NCBI GenBank assembly: GCA_950295325.1
Contig: OX485804.1
Coordinates: 36,766,001-36,830,000, forward strand
Length of the DNA stretch: 64,000 nucleotides
Direction: 5' to 3'
Source of the DNA: Polytrichum commune
Taxonomy: Eukaryota; Streptophyta; Polytrichopsida; Polytrichales; Polytrichaceae
Part shown: positions 10,259-22,282 of the stretch, piece by piece
Position numbering within the stretch: the first letter of the stretch is position 1
Layout of the letters: each line of letters starts with the position of its first letter
Program-made: the position numbers and the translations under genes
Notes under the pieces: generated by a model
Told to the model about the DNA's origin: nothing
Database searches by the model: none
The model's input: only the letters and a program-made list of their open reading frames with translations

Positions 10259-11925
10259 GCTATATTTGAGTAGTTTGCAAGGAGAACAAGCTTTGGCTGG
10301 CAATAGAGGTCATCCTGGTCCAAGTACAAGAAGGATGAATCATCCTGGACATAGGTATCACTTGTATATATTATATTACTATAAGATGGTTGATTTAATG
10401 TTAATTTCACATGATTTTAATGCAAAGTAGTTGTCTCTAATTTGTTGTAATTGCAACCATGATTGTTGTAGTCTGGGAGCAAAAGAGCATGTTGCTGGTG
10501 GTGGATGCCGAGATCAAATGATGAGAGATGCAGAAGCAAGGCGAAACCCTCTTTCTGAACACAGGTTTGATATATGAAACTCATATTAATTCAATGCCCA
10601 GTGTTGCATCTTGGTATATAACTCATGTATATGTTTAATGTGGTTTACAAGACATTGATTTACATTTGTCTGTATCAGCCATGATGTACCGGTATTGGAA
10701 GACCATTTAGAAGGAAGACAAGATGGAGTTGCAGGCCATGTGGCTGGAAGACATAATGGAGTTGAAGCTTCCGGTGATCACATTACATTGGAGAGAAGTG
10801 CATTACAACGGCTTAGAGATGATCCGTGGAGGAAAAAAACCAGAGAACTCACAAAAGAGAACCTTGTTCTCGTAGAATCCCTGAAAAGGTTCCAAGAGAC
10901 TACCGCTTCAAAACCGAAATGTTGCCAATTGAAGCACGTAAAGGTATGTCAATATATTTTAAATTAAAAATATGGCCATTTCTTTGTTAATGAATATTTT
11001 TTTTTGGGTATTACAACTGAGAATAACTTTTTATTTATTGCAGAAAGTTATGACCGATGTTGCAACAAAGATTCTTCTTGGAAATTTTGTCTTTTCAACT
11101 ATGTATCCAACATAGGACACTTTGGTTGAATGCATCTTGGCTGCCTTTAACATACCCCCTGATGACCACACTATACGTGAAAAGTTTCTGAAAGAATGGG
11201 GACCTCTTGGAGATGAAGAATCCAGCTTACATTCGTTTGCCACAAGCAACATTCGTGAGAGAAGAGGTTCCATAACAAGAGATTTGACAAATGAGTTGTA
11301 TAAGGTTCTTGAGGTGACAAAACCAGAAGTAGATGCTACACCTCAAGATTTGCAAACATATGCAACACAGTTACGAACACTGTGTGAAGGTATGTGGATT
11401 TGTTAATTTAGTTCATATGAATTTCCATGCATAACGTTGAAGTACTTAAAATGTAGATGAGTATTAATAAAAACTTTTATTAAATCACTTATGACATGTA
11501 CTGAATTGTGTGTATAGGAGATCGTTGGAGGTTTGGAAGTGACTCAAATGGAGTGTCAGATCCTTATGGATCACAAGCTTTTTATGGTGCAATTGCTAAG
11601 GTTGTACTGGGTAGGAGGTATGATCGAAAGGGCATTGTTTGTGTGACTTTGGAGCAATGTGGTTTCTTTTACCACGTGGTGAGTCAAATTATTCTTAACC
11701 TGGCATCCTCTAAAATTTTAATATTAAATGATGTAATTACCTCCAATTAATATAAATTGGCTCTAATTCTTATTGCAGATGAATTTGGCCATGCATGGAA
11801 ATTTTTTGACAGAAGGCCATGCATCCATGCACATCCGTGCTATGAAGTGTGCTAAAGATGAGATCAAGAAAAATCTCTGGCGGATGTCGCGGGTTATCAT
11901 AGTTGAAACTGACGTTGATCGGTGA
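10259..11925 (+). pseudogene. Decayed six-exon gene of unknown function
   Basis: Six blocks splice in one frame: 10259-10354, 10472-10564, 10679-10943, 11044-11389, 11518-11678 and 11779-11925 (stop TGA). Every intron is short and GT-AG with good signals, for example TTGCAG|AAAG and GAAG|GTATGTGG. The frame carries through all five junctions, which is strong evidence of a real former gene. The product (~350 residues visible, start not found) is hydrophilic. It begins with repeated Gly/His-rich segments, then a basic DDPWRKK segment, a central charged region, and a C-terminal part with conserved-looking YGSQAFYGAIAK. One in-frame TAG at 11113-11115 breaks exon 4. I do not recognise a domain. 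It may be an accessory protein of a DNA transposon (the Plavaka-like remnant is divergent to it) or an ordinary host gene relic. Confidence 0.55.
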
Positions 11926-12353
11926 AAATAGGCTATTTGCAGGAGATTGTAATAGAAATTCAATCGAAGCCATCCTGATCTGGAACTATTCAACTTGTCA
12001 AGGTGCATTCATATCTGCATGCAGTACTCTTTTCATTAAAAGCTGTTAGTTGCTGAATTGAGCAGATTGAGAACTGCAGTAATGCACACAGACAATATTT
12101 TGCTGGGGGAGGTAACATTGTATTCCTTCTTGTGGTAGCAAGAAGAGAAGCCTTTCACGTTTTCGTTGATCATGGCAGGTGATGACAACAGCCAATAACC
12201 TGCAAACTATAAATTATGATCATGCTGTGGAAAGTACACACCATTGCACATCGCCAAGAAAAATCTTTGGCGGATGTCGCGGGTTATCATAGTTGAAGTT
12301 GACGCTGATCGGTGAAAATAGGCTATCTGCAGGAGATTGTAATAGAAATTCAA
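11865..12353 (+). repeat. Pair of 99-bp direct repeats (11865-11963 and 12255-12353)
   Basis: Two equal-length copies starting CAAGAAAAATCT and ending GAAATTCAA, over 90 percent identical, 390 bp apart. The first copy includes the last coding bases and the stop of the unknown gene, so part of the gene's 3' end has been duplicated. Confidence 0.9.
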
Positions 12354-14105
12354 GTGTTTGTGCCATTGATTTGATAGAACTTACATGCTAGTGTGTACAA
12401 TTTGAAATCTTGTATGTAGTGTACAATGCATATGATTGAACACAACCTTTAATCAAACATTTGTTGTGTTTTGTTGAAATTGCAAATTGCAGAAAATACT
12501 TTGTGTTTGTATGAAGAGTTACATTACGGTTTGCATCTTCATTTGGCTCAAGCTCTTAGTTTGTAGGTCATTGTTTCAGTTTATAATTAGTTACTCCTAT
12601 TTACTCCATGAACTACTTCAAAATAACTACCTTGAAGGTCAAAGGACGTGCCATTTGTAAGATGACAATCCTGCATTTGATAATGTAATCAACATCACTT
12701 CAATTTAATATCAACATAGAAACCGTGGTTCAAAAATGCAAAGTTGTTTTTATATTATTGCAATGTAAAACGTAACAATGATGTTTCAATAAGCAAATGA
12801 TATAAAAAATCATCATGCTTACAATATTGTGTTTACTTTGTGACAATGAAGGTTGTTTAGGCATTGTGAATGCATTGTTTCACAAAGCTTTGTTTCTCCA
12901 TTGTTTCTACATTGGTACATTTTCTATTGTCTCCATATTGTTGACTTGATGTTATTATATTGTTCCCCGAAATAAATGGAACAATATTGTTTTGACAAAA
13001 AAATCTCAATGAAACAAGCATTTGCCGTCTTTGAGATGTAGGCAAGCTTTGAACTTTCGCCAATAAATAAAGGGCTTTAACTTTCAAACTTTTTACATTA
13101 GAACAACTTCGAAAGCTTAACAACAATATTGTGATTGCCTACGAGCTCAAACCACCATAGGAGAGAGATGGGCATTGCTTGAACATATTCTATCCTTACT
13201 TTCCAACATAGTTCCTTCTTAGTACATCCTCTTGTTTAGAGGCCATATCATTCTATTACATATCTATAAACCTTCCAAAACCCGGGAGGGTGGGTGGGAC
13301 CATCCCTCTTTATCACAACATTGCAAGATTACTTCTAAGTATTTTCAAAATGTCTCTACTTGGTATGTGTCCAAAGCATTACTAAAACCTTTGAGTATTC
13401 ACACCTCTAAGGTTGTAAGCTTTTCTACCCTTAAGTGAAATAATACATAACATATCCGATACATAACAAGTCACTATCAAATGAGTAGGTGCCTCTTATT
13501 CAAAAAATACTTCAAGTTTCATTCACAAGTAAAAGAGGCTTTGTAATAAGCCTTGCACACACAATATTTTTGCATGAAGATGAAATACAAAACCTAAGAT
13601 GCCCGTCCAAAATGTGAAGGGTCTACCTCACCTATGCCCATGCCACCAACCAAATCCAAAGAGAGGGTCAGTAACGTACACGAGGTGAATAACAGCAGAA
13701 CTCAATTGTTATCTATGTCACACAAATGAATACGGTAAAATCATATGGTTTGTATCTAAGAATACTTAACAATATTAAGTACTCTATCTGTTCTTTGGCC
13801 ATTTGAGCTTAGTGTGTAACAATATTGAGGCCGGTAGTGTACACCTTCCACAAGTCCTCACTAACTTACACTAATCCGAGAAGTTACTTAGGGTAAAACT
13901 GCATAAGCGGTTTTAACCTTTGAAAGGAGGTCTCAATGCTTTCCCCACCTTCATATATGATTAGGTAAATGCTCTCATCCGTAGATCCTTAGTGCGAGAT
14001 CTATGGTTGAAAACAATTAGGTAAACCTTACTTAGCCCTAGAACACTAAGTTCATTAGGGTTATGTTTTTTTACCAAATATGTTCATCTACGGCACAGTA
14101 AGAAC

Positions 14106-14109
<4 letters not shown>
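12354..14109. other. AT-rich gap without recognisable genes
   Basis: No ORF above ~90 codons with family resemblance, and no repeat partner seen elsewhere in the window. Confidence 0.5.

Positions 14110-14143
<34 letters not shown>
14110..14143 (+). repeat. (GA)n microsatellite
   Basis: About 17 uninterrupted AG units. Confidence 0.95.
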
Positions 14144-14145
<2 letters not shown>

Positions 14146-14329
14146 CCTCTCCTCCCTTGAGCTTCCTTTCATGCCAAAGGCACGACTTTTACTTTCTATT
14201 CCCAGTATAGCATAAGTCTTCTATCCATACTTAAACTTATGCTTTACATCCATTTTGAATATTTTATCTACTGGCTCAATCACACTCATCTAGTTGGAAC
14301 TTATGAATGCCAAATTGATTCATTCATAT

Positions 14330-14720
14330 ATTCTTCTAGTTGATATTGTATAATTCCGACTTGGTTCATTCATCCATACTTCTAGTTGAAGCTGTCTATT
14401 CCAACTCGATTCATTTATTCACATAGAGTTGACTAGCTCCAATGAATGACATCCATCCGTTGGTAGTTCATATCTTCTAGTTGGAGTTGTCTAACTCTAA
14501 CACAAAGATCTTCCACAAGGATTTGTCTAACTCCAATGCAAAGATCTTCCACTAGGAGTTGTCTATCCCCCGTGCACAATTCCTTCATGGTTTGTGTAAC
14601 CCATGTGCACCATTCTTCCTTGGGTTGTCTAGCCCTTGTACATAATTCATTCATGGGTGTTTAGCTCTTATGCACATATCATTCTTGAGCTCTTCCCTTG
14701 GAGTTGTTTGACTCCAATCA
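14330..14720 (+). repeat. Degenerate minisatellite, ~35-48 bp unit
   Basis: About ten diverged copies of a unit built on CTTCTAGTTGGAGTTGTCTA followed by ACTCCAATGCA-like sequence, for example near 14332, 14380, 14474, 14510, 14546, 14583, 14615 and 14690. Copies vary in length and sequence, so the array is old. Confidence 0.7.
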
Positions 14721-15429
14721 CCATCTGCTCGCACGTTGAGTACATCAAAATACGGTTAGTCAACAATCTTCCACAATCAATCCCATGAATCTCTTAATCA
14801 AAACACATCACAATGACTTTGTCATGAATTCTCCATAAAGACATTCATACCTCATTATCAAAGTTTGTGCCTAACAACAAAACATCATCCTTTGAATGAA
14901 TTATTATGTCAGTGAACATTACAATATCATTTTGCATTCCCCTCATAAATAAATCATCCTCCCTTTATGAATGATCAAACATATTTGCAAAATACACCAT
15001 AAAGGCAATCACTCCGTCCCATTAGTTATTCTTTTTCTCTAAATATAGTTTTTAAATTATTTGAAAAAAAAACATTTACTTCAAGCATAGCCAACTTAAT
15101 TTGCAACTCGCAAATTTATCATACCAACTCATCCTCCTCAACATGTCAAGTTTTGAAGGTTCAAAAGAATGTATCACACAACATGAAAGACAAACATGCT
15201 GAATACATCATGTTACATCACTAACAATAAATAAATAAATAAAATATTGTATATTGTATATTGTATATAATCTATAATCTATCTATCTGTCTATATATAT
15301 ATATAATATTTGTCTTTGTTATTTCCGCTTTGTGAATAATGACACGGCTCCAACTAAACCCCTTCACTGAACTTCCAATCAACACATTGTAGTCTTCAAA
15401 GACTCGGCTCAAGCTACTCTTGCAGGTAA

Positions 15430-15909
15430 GGGCCACTTCACACACGAGCCAAGAGCCGTGACCATGAAATTGTGAGAGCCCAAAAGAAAATGTCCAAAGT
15501 CCGTCCCAACACACCTCCAAAATCATGTAGGGTGGTCATGGACCCTCAAGTGTAGTGTGAAGTCATATGTGACTGGGCCCTCAACCAAATGCTATTTCAA
15601 TGAACACATGATAAAATAGAATAAACCAATGGTTGTGAGCATTCAAAGTGTCATGGTCTCCTAGTGGTTTTGTTTTTAGACCTACCTCCAAGAGATGGTT
15701 TTTGAAAATAATCCAAATGACCATGGAACATGATCCATTCGATGCCATGTAGGAATCCATGTAGACTTCACATCCATCTTACATTCACATACTCCGTTGG
15801 TCCCTCAAGCGTAGTGTGAAGCGAACTTGGACCAGCTCCGCTTTTTCCACCAATGGGAGTGCTTGAAGTGTAATGGTCACGGCTCTCGGTCTCGTGGGCG
15901 AAGTGGCCC
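15430..15909 (+). mobile_element. Tourist/Harbinger-like MITE, family A copy 1
   Basis: A 480-bp non-coding element with terminal inverted repeats beginning GGGCCACTTC, the right end being GAAGTGGCCC. It is flanked by TAA at 15427-15429 and 15910-15912. A 3-bp TAA/TTA target duplication with a GGGCC terminus is typical of PIF/Harbinger MITEs. Copies lie at 17173-17510, 60768-61250 and, decayed, near 57990-58400. Confidence 0.85.
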
Positions 15910-16379
15910 TAAAGATACTTCAATCAAATAAACACATTCATCTCCATAGTTGTTATTTTAGTTATTCACGATTGCATGAATCGGTGCTCAAATCCTCATA
16001 AAACCAACATGACGCTAAATCTTTGTAGGGGGTGTGCTTCTTAGAAAAGAAACATTCAAATCATAGAGAAAGCCATTAATTCGGTGTTTTCACAAATACC
16101 ATCCATGTCATTCAATCGCACTCTTCAAACTCTCATTCTCTCATGGCACTAGGTGTAGCTTTGAAACTTAATATTGAATATTTCTCTCATCAATTTTACC
16201 CAATTCTATACTTCATAAACCGTGAGTGACGAATGATGAATGACAAATAAGCACATGTCTTTATGGTGTTTGTTCTTGAATCCTCACTTAAGCACGCACA
16301 AATCAGCAATAGGTGTTAGATTGAGAAAAATAGCAGAGTATTGCCTTGCATACCTTAGTCAAATATGATTTGGAGGAGA

Positions 16380-16865
16380 TTCACCAGTGTCCGAGGAGAT
16401 TTTTGGTCAAGATCCGAGTGTTTCCAAGTCCAACTGGTTACATGTTGACATCTTTCAGTTTCTATTTTTTGCCTATGCCAAGTGGAGAAGGCGGTCTTTG
16501 AATGCACCAAAAGTTTTGCCTCTATCCACCTTCTATCATTAAGAAGCTAAGTATAGTTCACTCAAGTAACAGCCATACTCTTACTCTAAGTAATAGCAAA
16601 AAGCTATCTTATTACCTCGAACGTTACACATATACTAGGTACATGGGAACTCACGATTGCATACAACTGTCACATAATTTGCGGCTTTGAGCAAGCATAA
16701 CACATTCCTACTCATGCACAAGATAAATGCTAGGAGTGCACTCTTGCGATTGGCCGCTTTGTTAATTTAAGGTATATCTTCTTGATTCCTCTTAAACAAT
16801 GAGTGATTTTCCGGAAATCTTAAACTTCAACCAATTGTCTCTCAAACTCGATTGGTTCATATGTA
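16380..16865 (+). repeat. Dispersed repeat N, copy split by ~300 bp
   Basis: 16385-16460 and 16775-16865 match the left and right halves of the copy at 48255-48425. The intervening ~300 bp are absent there, so they are an insertion in this copy. Other copies, inverted, are at 25578-25710, 25755-25900 and 57375-57545. No coding content. Confidence 0.65.
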
Positions 16866-16886
16866 ACTACATTGATTACCACAATT

Positions 16887-17069
16887 AGTACATGTTACTA
16901 TTTGGAGTTACGCAGTGCAATAACGTGTTACTCAAGAGTTCATTTTTACTAACAAAAGTTCAATAGGTTGTTCGGACATTGTAAAACATATTTGACTTTA
17001 CTTGGTGAAGTATTACATTCTCATTATATAGTAATATCATTCCGTAACTCGAAATAGTAACACACACTA
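16887..17069 (+). mobile_element. Short MITE, family M copy 2
   Basis: Inverted ends of ~35 bp share GTTACTATTTGGAGTTAC on the left, and its diverged reverse complement on the right. It is related to the element at 42083-42300. Confidence 0.6.
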
Positions 17070-17172
17070 ATTGAGATAATCTATGTAGCGATCGTTTCTC
17101 CCCCGCTGTTGGGATTCATCATCAAATCAAGGAATTAAAAGAATGCCCATGACCTAAGTTACCTACACTTAA

Positions 17173-17510
17173 GGGCCAATTCACACATGAGCTACGGGCC
17201 GTGACCATGTGCTTGTCAGGGCCCTTGACTCTCATCCAAAGGCCATATCATTGACATGGTATGCCAAAATTTGCATCATGCCTACCTCTTGGAGGAGGGC
17301 CTAACGCGAATTTCGGCATACCATGAAACATCATTCATAGTCTGCCATGTAAGAATCCATGTAGACCTTTCATCCATGATAATTTTCATGGGCCCTTGGG
17401 CCTTCACCTTCTAGTGTGAAGTGAACTTGGACGGTCTCGGCATTTTTGACCAATGAGAGATCATAGAATGCAATGGTCATGGGCCTTCAATCTCATGTGT
17501 GAAGTTGCCC
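17173..17510 (+). mobile_element. Tourist/Harbinger-like MITE, family A copy 2 (338 bp, internally deleted)
   Basis: Inverted ends GGGCCAATTCACACATGAG and its complement, with TAA duplications at 17170-17172 and 17511-17513. It is shorter than the 480-bp copies but its ends align with them. Confidence 0.85.
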
Positions 17511-17616
17511 TAAGTCAATTCCTCGGCATACCAAATTGAAAGTCCAATATGAAAGTCTTAAGTCCGGTCCGAAGTCCAATCATTGTCGCCCCACGAAGGA
17601 GATTCATAAGCAATCT

Positions 17617-18471
17617 AACCTCGTTAATACGACACTCATTTATACAACACCCTCAATAATACAACACGTTTTTGCGAGACCAAACTTTTTAGTTCAAAAC
17701 TCCCTCTTTTATACGACTACGACACTCGATAATGAGACATTTAGAATCTCCGTTTTCCCATAGTAAAGAGGTAGTTAATGCTAAATTTCTTTTCATCTAT
17801 GTTATGTAAATATATCCATTTTCAATTGGGAACTACTTGGGAACTTCACTTATCATTGGGAACGTAATGAGAATTAAGGTTACTAGTGTAGAATGGGCAA
17901 GATTAGGGTTAGGGTTATAATGGACATGGTTAGAGAAGAGATTATTGAGCTAGACTTTAGTATTGATGAGTTGGTGGATGCTACTTTGGGAACCAATTAT
18001 GCACAAGACTTTGATCTTAATGTCGATCTAGATTCAGTAGATGTGGATGATGTTATTCCACCAACAGTAAAGCTTGGTGATGCTAAACGTCATGCATCAT
18101 TGTTATCTAATTTCTTATTAGAGAACTCTTTATAATTTGGTGTTAATGAAATTATTAGTTTTCAAAAGCAAGCATGGAATTTAGATACGATGACAGTTGC
18201 TAACTTGGGTAGGCAACATTAGAGATCTTTGGACTCTTATTTCAAGAGTTCTTGAAAATATTTCTATTTGTTTGAAGTTATAAGTTATTATTCCATACCA
18301 TCTATATTGCTTAAACTCGTTGTATATATTTTTAAGCTCACATTCCTTATGTTTTCGTATTCCCTCAATAATACAACAACTTTACGCCATTTGTCATATG
18401 AATGAGAAGACGACACCTCGATAATGCGACTTTTTTTGTGTTTCCCAAACGTGTCATACTAAAGAGGGAGA
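17617..18471 (+). mobile_element. Tigger/pogo-like DNA transposon, 3' half with inverted ends
   Basis: The ends carry CCTCGTTAATACGACAC (17619) and GTGTCATACTAAAGAGG (18453), an imperfect inverted repeat. Further ACCTCGATAATGCGAC-like subterminal copies lie inside. A short frame at 17893-18135, with extension to ~18255, is acidic then reads ...GDAKRHASLLSNFLLENS and, after a stop, RQH...SLDSYFKSS. That resembles the extreme C terminus of Tigger/pogo transposases. The DDE core is absent, so this is an internally deleted copy. Confidence 0.55.
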
Positions 18472-18789
18472 ACAGTAAGCTTAAGTGCAGGTTGGCACTC
18501 GGTCCAAGATCTCAATCAGTAGGCGCCACCTAAGATGCCACCTAAGATGCCACGTGGAATGAAGCATGAACCTTGTGTTATAGCGGATATGGTGTAAATA
18601 AGTAAGTGAAGTACGTGGGCCTCATGTGATCGCTCTTTTTGAAGTGGACCCCCTATATTTCAAGTGGTATAATGGTAGGTGAGTGCGGACCCAAAAAAGG
18701 CATGTGGCATATTGAGCCTTACATTGCGTGCTAAAAATTTAAGGTAAGTGGTCAAGATCATTACGTTTATTATAATAGGTTAGTTCCAT

Positions 18790-19022
18790 GACGAGATAAG
18801 GAACTATTGCATACTAATGTATCTCCCATTTATCCAACATAAGAAAACTCATGTAATCATATGGAACTAGTTTATTTGATCTTAGAACTATCTTTATAGA
18901 GCCCCAATTATTTAGTGTAGTCCGAGTCGGTTCAGATGGATTGATCACAATCTTATAGGGGGTCAAGTTTTTATGTTGGATGGATGACATGTACACTTGT
19001 ATGTGATATTTCCTCTCGTTGT
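18790..19022 (+). mobile_element. MITE, family L copy 1
   Basis: About 230 bp with long imperfect inverted ends (left near GAACTATTGCATAC, inner ATCCAACATAA). The partner copy is at 20562-20817. Non-coding. Confidence 0.7.
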
Positions 19023-19747
19023 TTCACGAGGTTTGGCCTCATATGATGTGCAAAGAATAAACATGGTTGATTAGCAAATGTTGTACGAATCCAACATAAC
19101 ATTGCTCAATTGATGAGTTGTGTTTAGCTGTCTTGACTTCAAATTTGGTTTGAAGCACTTGGACTCTAGCATCCGGAGGCTTTATTCTCAAATCGGCTAC
19201 AATGCTCATGAACGCAACTCATCGGCTGTGTAATGTTATGAATGCCATAAGAATTGAGATAAAATGTGACTAATTCTCAAATTATGACGAATTTTCAAGG
19301 AGTGATCTTCTTAAATGATTACATTGTGCAAGTGGTTACCGTAGATTCATAGTTGGTTCGACACATGTTAGCCGAATAATTAATTAAAGTGGAAAAATTG
19401 CATTCGGCTAAAAAAACTAAAATAAAATAAAATTTCAACTTTTGCTACAAATTTTTTTTTAAAAAATTGGCTATAAGTAAGAATGTACATGTGAAATTTA
19501 TTCAATTATTACAAATTAATGTTTTCTCATCCTCAAAAATATTCAAATGCCTTAAAATTTGCTGTTTTTTAACCTAATTGCACAAGAGGTGACGGCTTAG
19601 TTGAACTTAACCTAAACCTACTTACCCTAATCAGGGTTTGAGGCTCCTTTGAACACTCTTTTCATGTGTTTGAGCTTTGAAATGTGTTTGTTGAAATTTT
19701 GAGTGTTCCCATTGCTTTGCTTGTTTGAGCTTTTAGTTCAAGTCAAA

Positions 19748-20481
19748 ATGACAAAGTCAAAGACTTTGAGTAATATTTTCATGTCACTTTCCAAAGAAGA
19801 GATGCAACAGTCAATGGCATGTGATTTTGAGACTCTAAAGACTAAGATGGATGAGGAAGCGGCTTTGCAAGTAGAAGTGGTGAAGCGTCCAGTTGGAAGG
19901 CCACGAGGCACATTGGAGGCAACGTTGTTGACTCCTAAAGTGGAAGAAGAGGAGCCAACTTCCAAAAAGCTCAAGGTTAGGGGTCATTACACTAATTGGT
20001 TTGAGCCTTCTTTTTGGGATCCCATTTATGTTGTTGTTAGAAAACATAGAAACATCAACAATGCATGCAAGTACTTGAAGATGATGTACAAGAAACCGGG
20101 AGAAAGCTATGGCACTTACGAGAAGCTTGCTAGAAGCAGTATGTATGAGTGGTTCACATCTACAGGAGGACTCAAAGATGCTTACAAGAAGTATGTAGAT
20201 GAAGGATCTTCCCATTTCCAAGTAGGAAACCAACATTGTCTTATTCTATCCAATCATCAAGAATTAAAGGAAGCTATCATTGAGATGCTACATGCACATA
20301 GGAAGGCGGGACAACCTCTCTATGCAAGATCAATCCGCAATCTCATCATCCCTTTTATTCAAAAAAGGCTCCAGATTTACTTGTTCAAGAAAGCTCAACT
20401 TCATTCAAGGTATCACTTAGTTGGGTTTCATATCCTAGGTTTCACTTAGGACCCACTTACTTGGGAAAATTGAAAATTTGA
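19748..20481 (+). pseudogene. Tigger/pogo-like transposase N terminus, frameshifted
   Basis: The frame starts at ATG 19748 and encodes ~205 residues before diverging. It has an AT-hook (KRPVGRPRGT, about residues 40-49), a HYTNWFEPSFWDP segment, and a basic helix-turn-helix-like stretch typical of the DNA-binding half of these transposases. At the A-run 20361-20366 the frame shifts by one. The other frame continues plausibly through a DLLVQES...SFKVSLSWV segment (CENP-B-type helix-turn-helix) to a stop at 20481. No catalytic DDE domain follows. The C-terminal Tigger fragment lies 1.3 kb upstream at 17.6-18.5 kb, in the wrong order for one element, so two insertions or a rearrangement are involved. 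Confidence 0.6.
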
Positions 20482-20561
20482 AAGCCTTTCAATACGCAGT
20501 ACGGAATGCATGGCACAACTTATGATTGGTGTCAAATTGCTAATAACTTTTGTTTACATCG

Positions 20562-20817
20562 GTGCATTGTGGAGAGAGGGAATTACTGTATACGAACGTG
20601 TACTTCTCATCCATCCAACATAAAGCCCTAAAATAGTATGTAGCCCAAAGGTTAACTTTGTGTAGTTAATTTGATACCAAAATTATCTTTAACAACTCCA
20701 AATCATTGCACTCATGGTCATTTGAGATGGGTCGGCCACAAACCTACAGGGAGTCAAGTTCTGATGTTGGATGGATGAGGTATGCTTGTATGCGATAATT
20801 CTCTCTCCATAACGCAC
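20562..20817 (+). mobile_element. MITE, family L copy 2
   Basis: 256 bp. The ends are GTGCATTGTGGAGAGAG on the left and its near complement on the right, with the inner arm TCATCCATCCAACAT shared with the copy at 18790. Confidence 0.75.
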
Positions 20818-20939
20818 GATGACCAATGGCTAGGGATTCACGATGTTTACGTAAACCCATCCATTGCATAGATGAAAACACATTGAATTGTATCAAAGCC
20901 GGTAAGTGTAGATGATTAGGTCCTAGATGACCCTAAACT

Positions 20940-21120
20940 ACCGGGTGATAGTGGAGGGGTACGCATTTCCGAATGGAGTGGTTGGCGGTTCGATTCCCGC
21001 TGTGAAGTCTTCTCTCTACTTGATGGGAAACAAAACTAGCGAGCTAGGTAGAAAGCCAAGAGCCCCACCCACCGCAAGGGTGGCATGAAACCCCCCACCA
21101 TGCACCAAGAGGATTCTTGA
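20940..21120 (+). mobile_element. Possible tRNA-derived SINE
   Basis: A B-box-like GGTTCGATTCCC at 20988-20999 lies ~35 bp after an A-box-like TGATAGTGGAGG. This is the spacing of a Pol III promoter, but no cloverleaf can be folded. The 3' end is not defined. Confidence 0.3.
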
Positions 21121-22188
21121 GCACGGTAGGGCCAACAAGCTCAAATTCACGTCGGATTGCTTTGAAGTTGTTTACTTATTCATTTACGTAGATGATTTGA
21201 CTATAAAAATAGCATCAACCCCTCCAAACTAGTATAACAAGAAAACGGTAGAACCGTGAGGCTCTGTCCTTTATTATGAAAGACTATAATTGTAGTTGTC
21301 CACTTTGCTCATGCCAATTCATGGCTATTCACTATAGCAAACCTTTCTTGGATTTTGTGCACCTTCTTCTCAAATACAGGTCAAGGATTGAAGCTACTCA
21401 TTTATCACTCAATTTTTTAAAAATAAATAATCAAGAACTACCGAAATAACTATAGTTAACTAGATTTCTTTCAATGCATTTTAGGGAGCACTTATATATA
21501 TATATATAAAAACTATAGTTAACATCCACATTACATAAAGTGGACCAAAAATAACAAGAACAAGTAACGTCCAAGTGTGAACACAAAGTGGTTAGGAAAT
21601 TTGCTCTTGAAACGAAGAAGTTGATGCATAGTCTCTGTCCTATAGACAGAGCCAACAAAGTCAAATTGAAATGAACCAACCCTAAATTAGCATAAGAACA
21701 TATGGCTGGAACAAATGCACCCTCAAGGTTGACGGGAAACTTATTTTTGACTAGAGCCCATTCATCCACGATGGATGAGTTTACACGGACGCCACAAACC
21801 CCAAGCCCAAGGACCACCAATCATATACTACATGTCACCGAAGAGATAGTTTTGGCCATACAGTTGTTTTCGCAAGGGAAGCTTCTCATTGGCGGGCAAG
21901 TTATTCATCATAATCCTTTCCAGGCTCTTATCTCGGCACCATACGAATCATCCACTTACTGTAATCCTCCACTAGCTTCTATTTTAGTCGTATTTAAATA
22001 GTATTATACAATGAATATCGCACTTACAAATATCTGAGCGAATAAAATCTAGTTTAGTGGACGGATTGGGTAGCCTACACTCTAGCCTCAGGGACTCGAG
22101 ATTCATGTATGTTATGTAATGAGTCCCCAAGGCTTACAAAGAGCAGGGCTATGGGGTGGCCAGTGTTTGTTTGTGGTCCATGTTTTAA
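21121..22188. other. Gap without recognisable genes
   Basis: Contains a short (TA)n run near 21494-21507. No coding frame has family resemblance. Confidence 0.45.
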
Positions 22189-22205
22189 GGGGGGGGGGGG
22201 GGGGG
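22189..22205 (+). repeat. G17 homopolymer
   Basis: Seventeen consecutive G followed by TTGG. Length calls in such a tract are often unreliable. Confidence 0.9.
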
Positions 22206-22282
22206 TTGGATTGAGGTGGGCCCCACTCGTACGTTTGGGGCAGCCCGAGCTTGAATACGGGCAGGATGAAGAATCCACCGTT

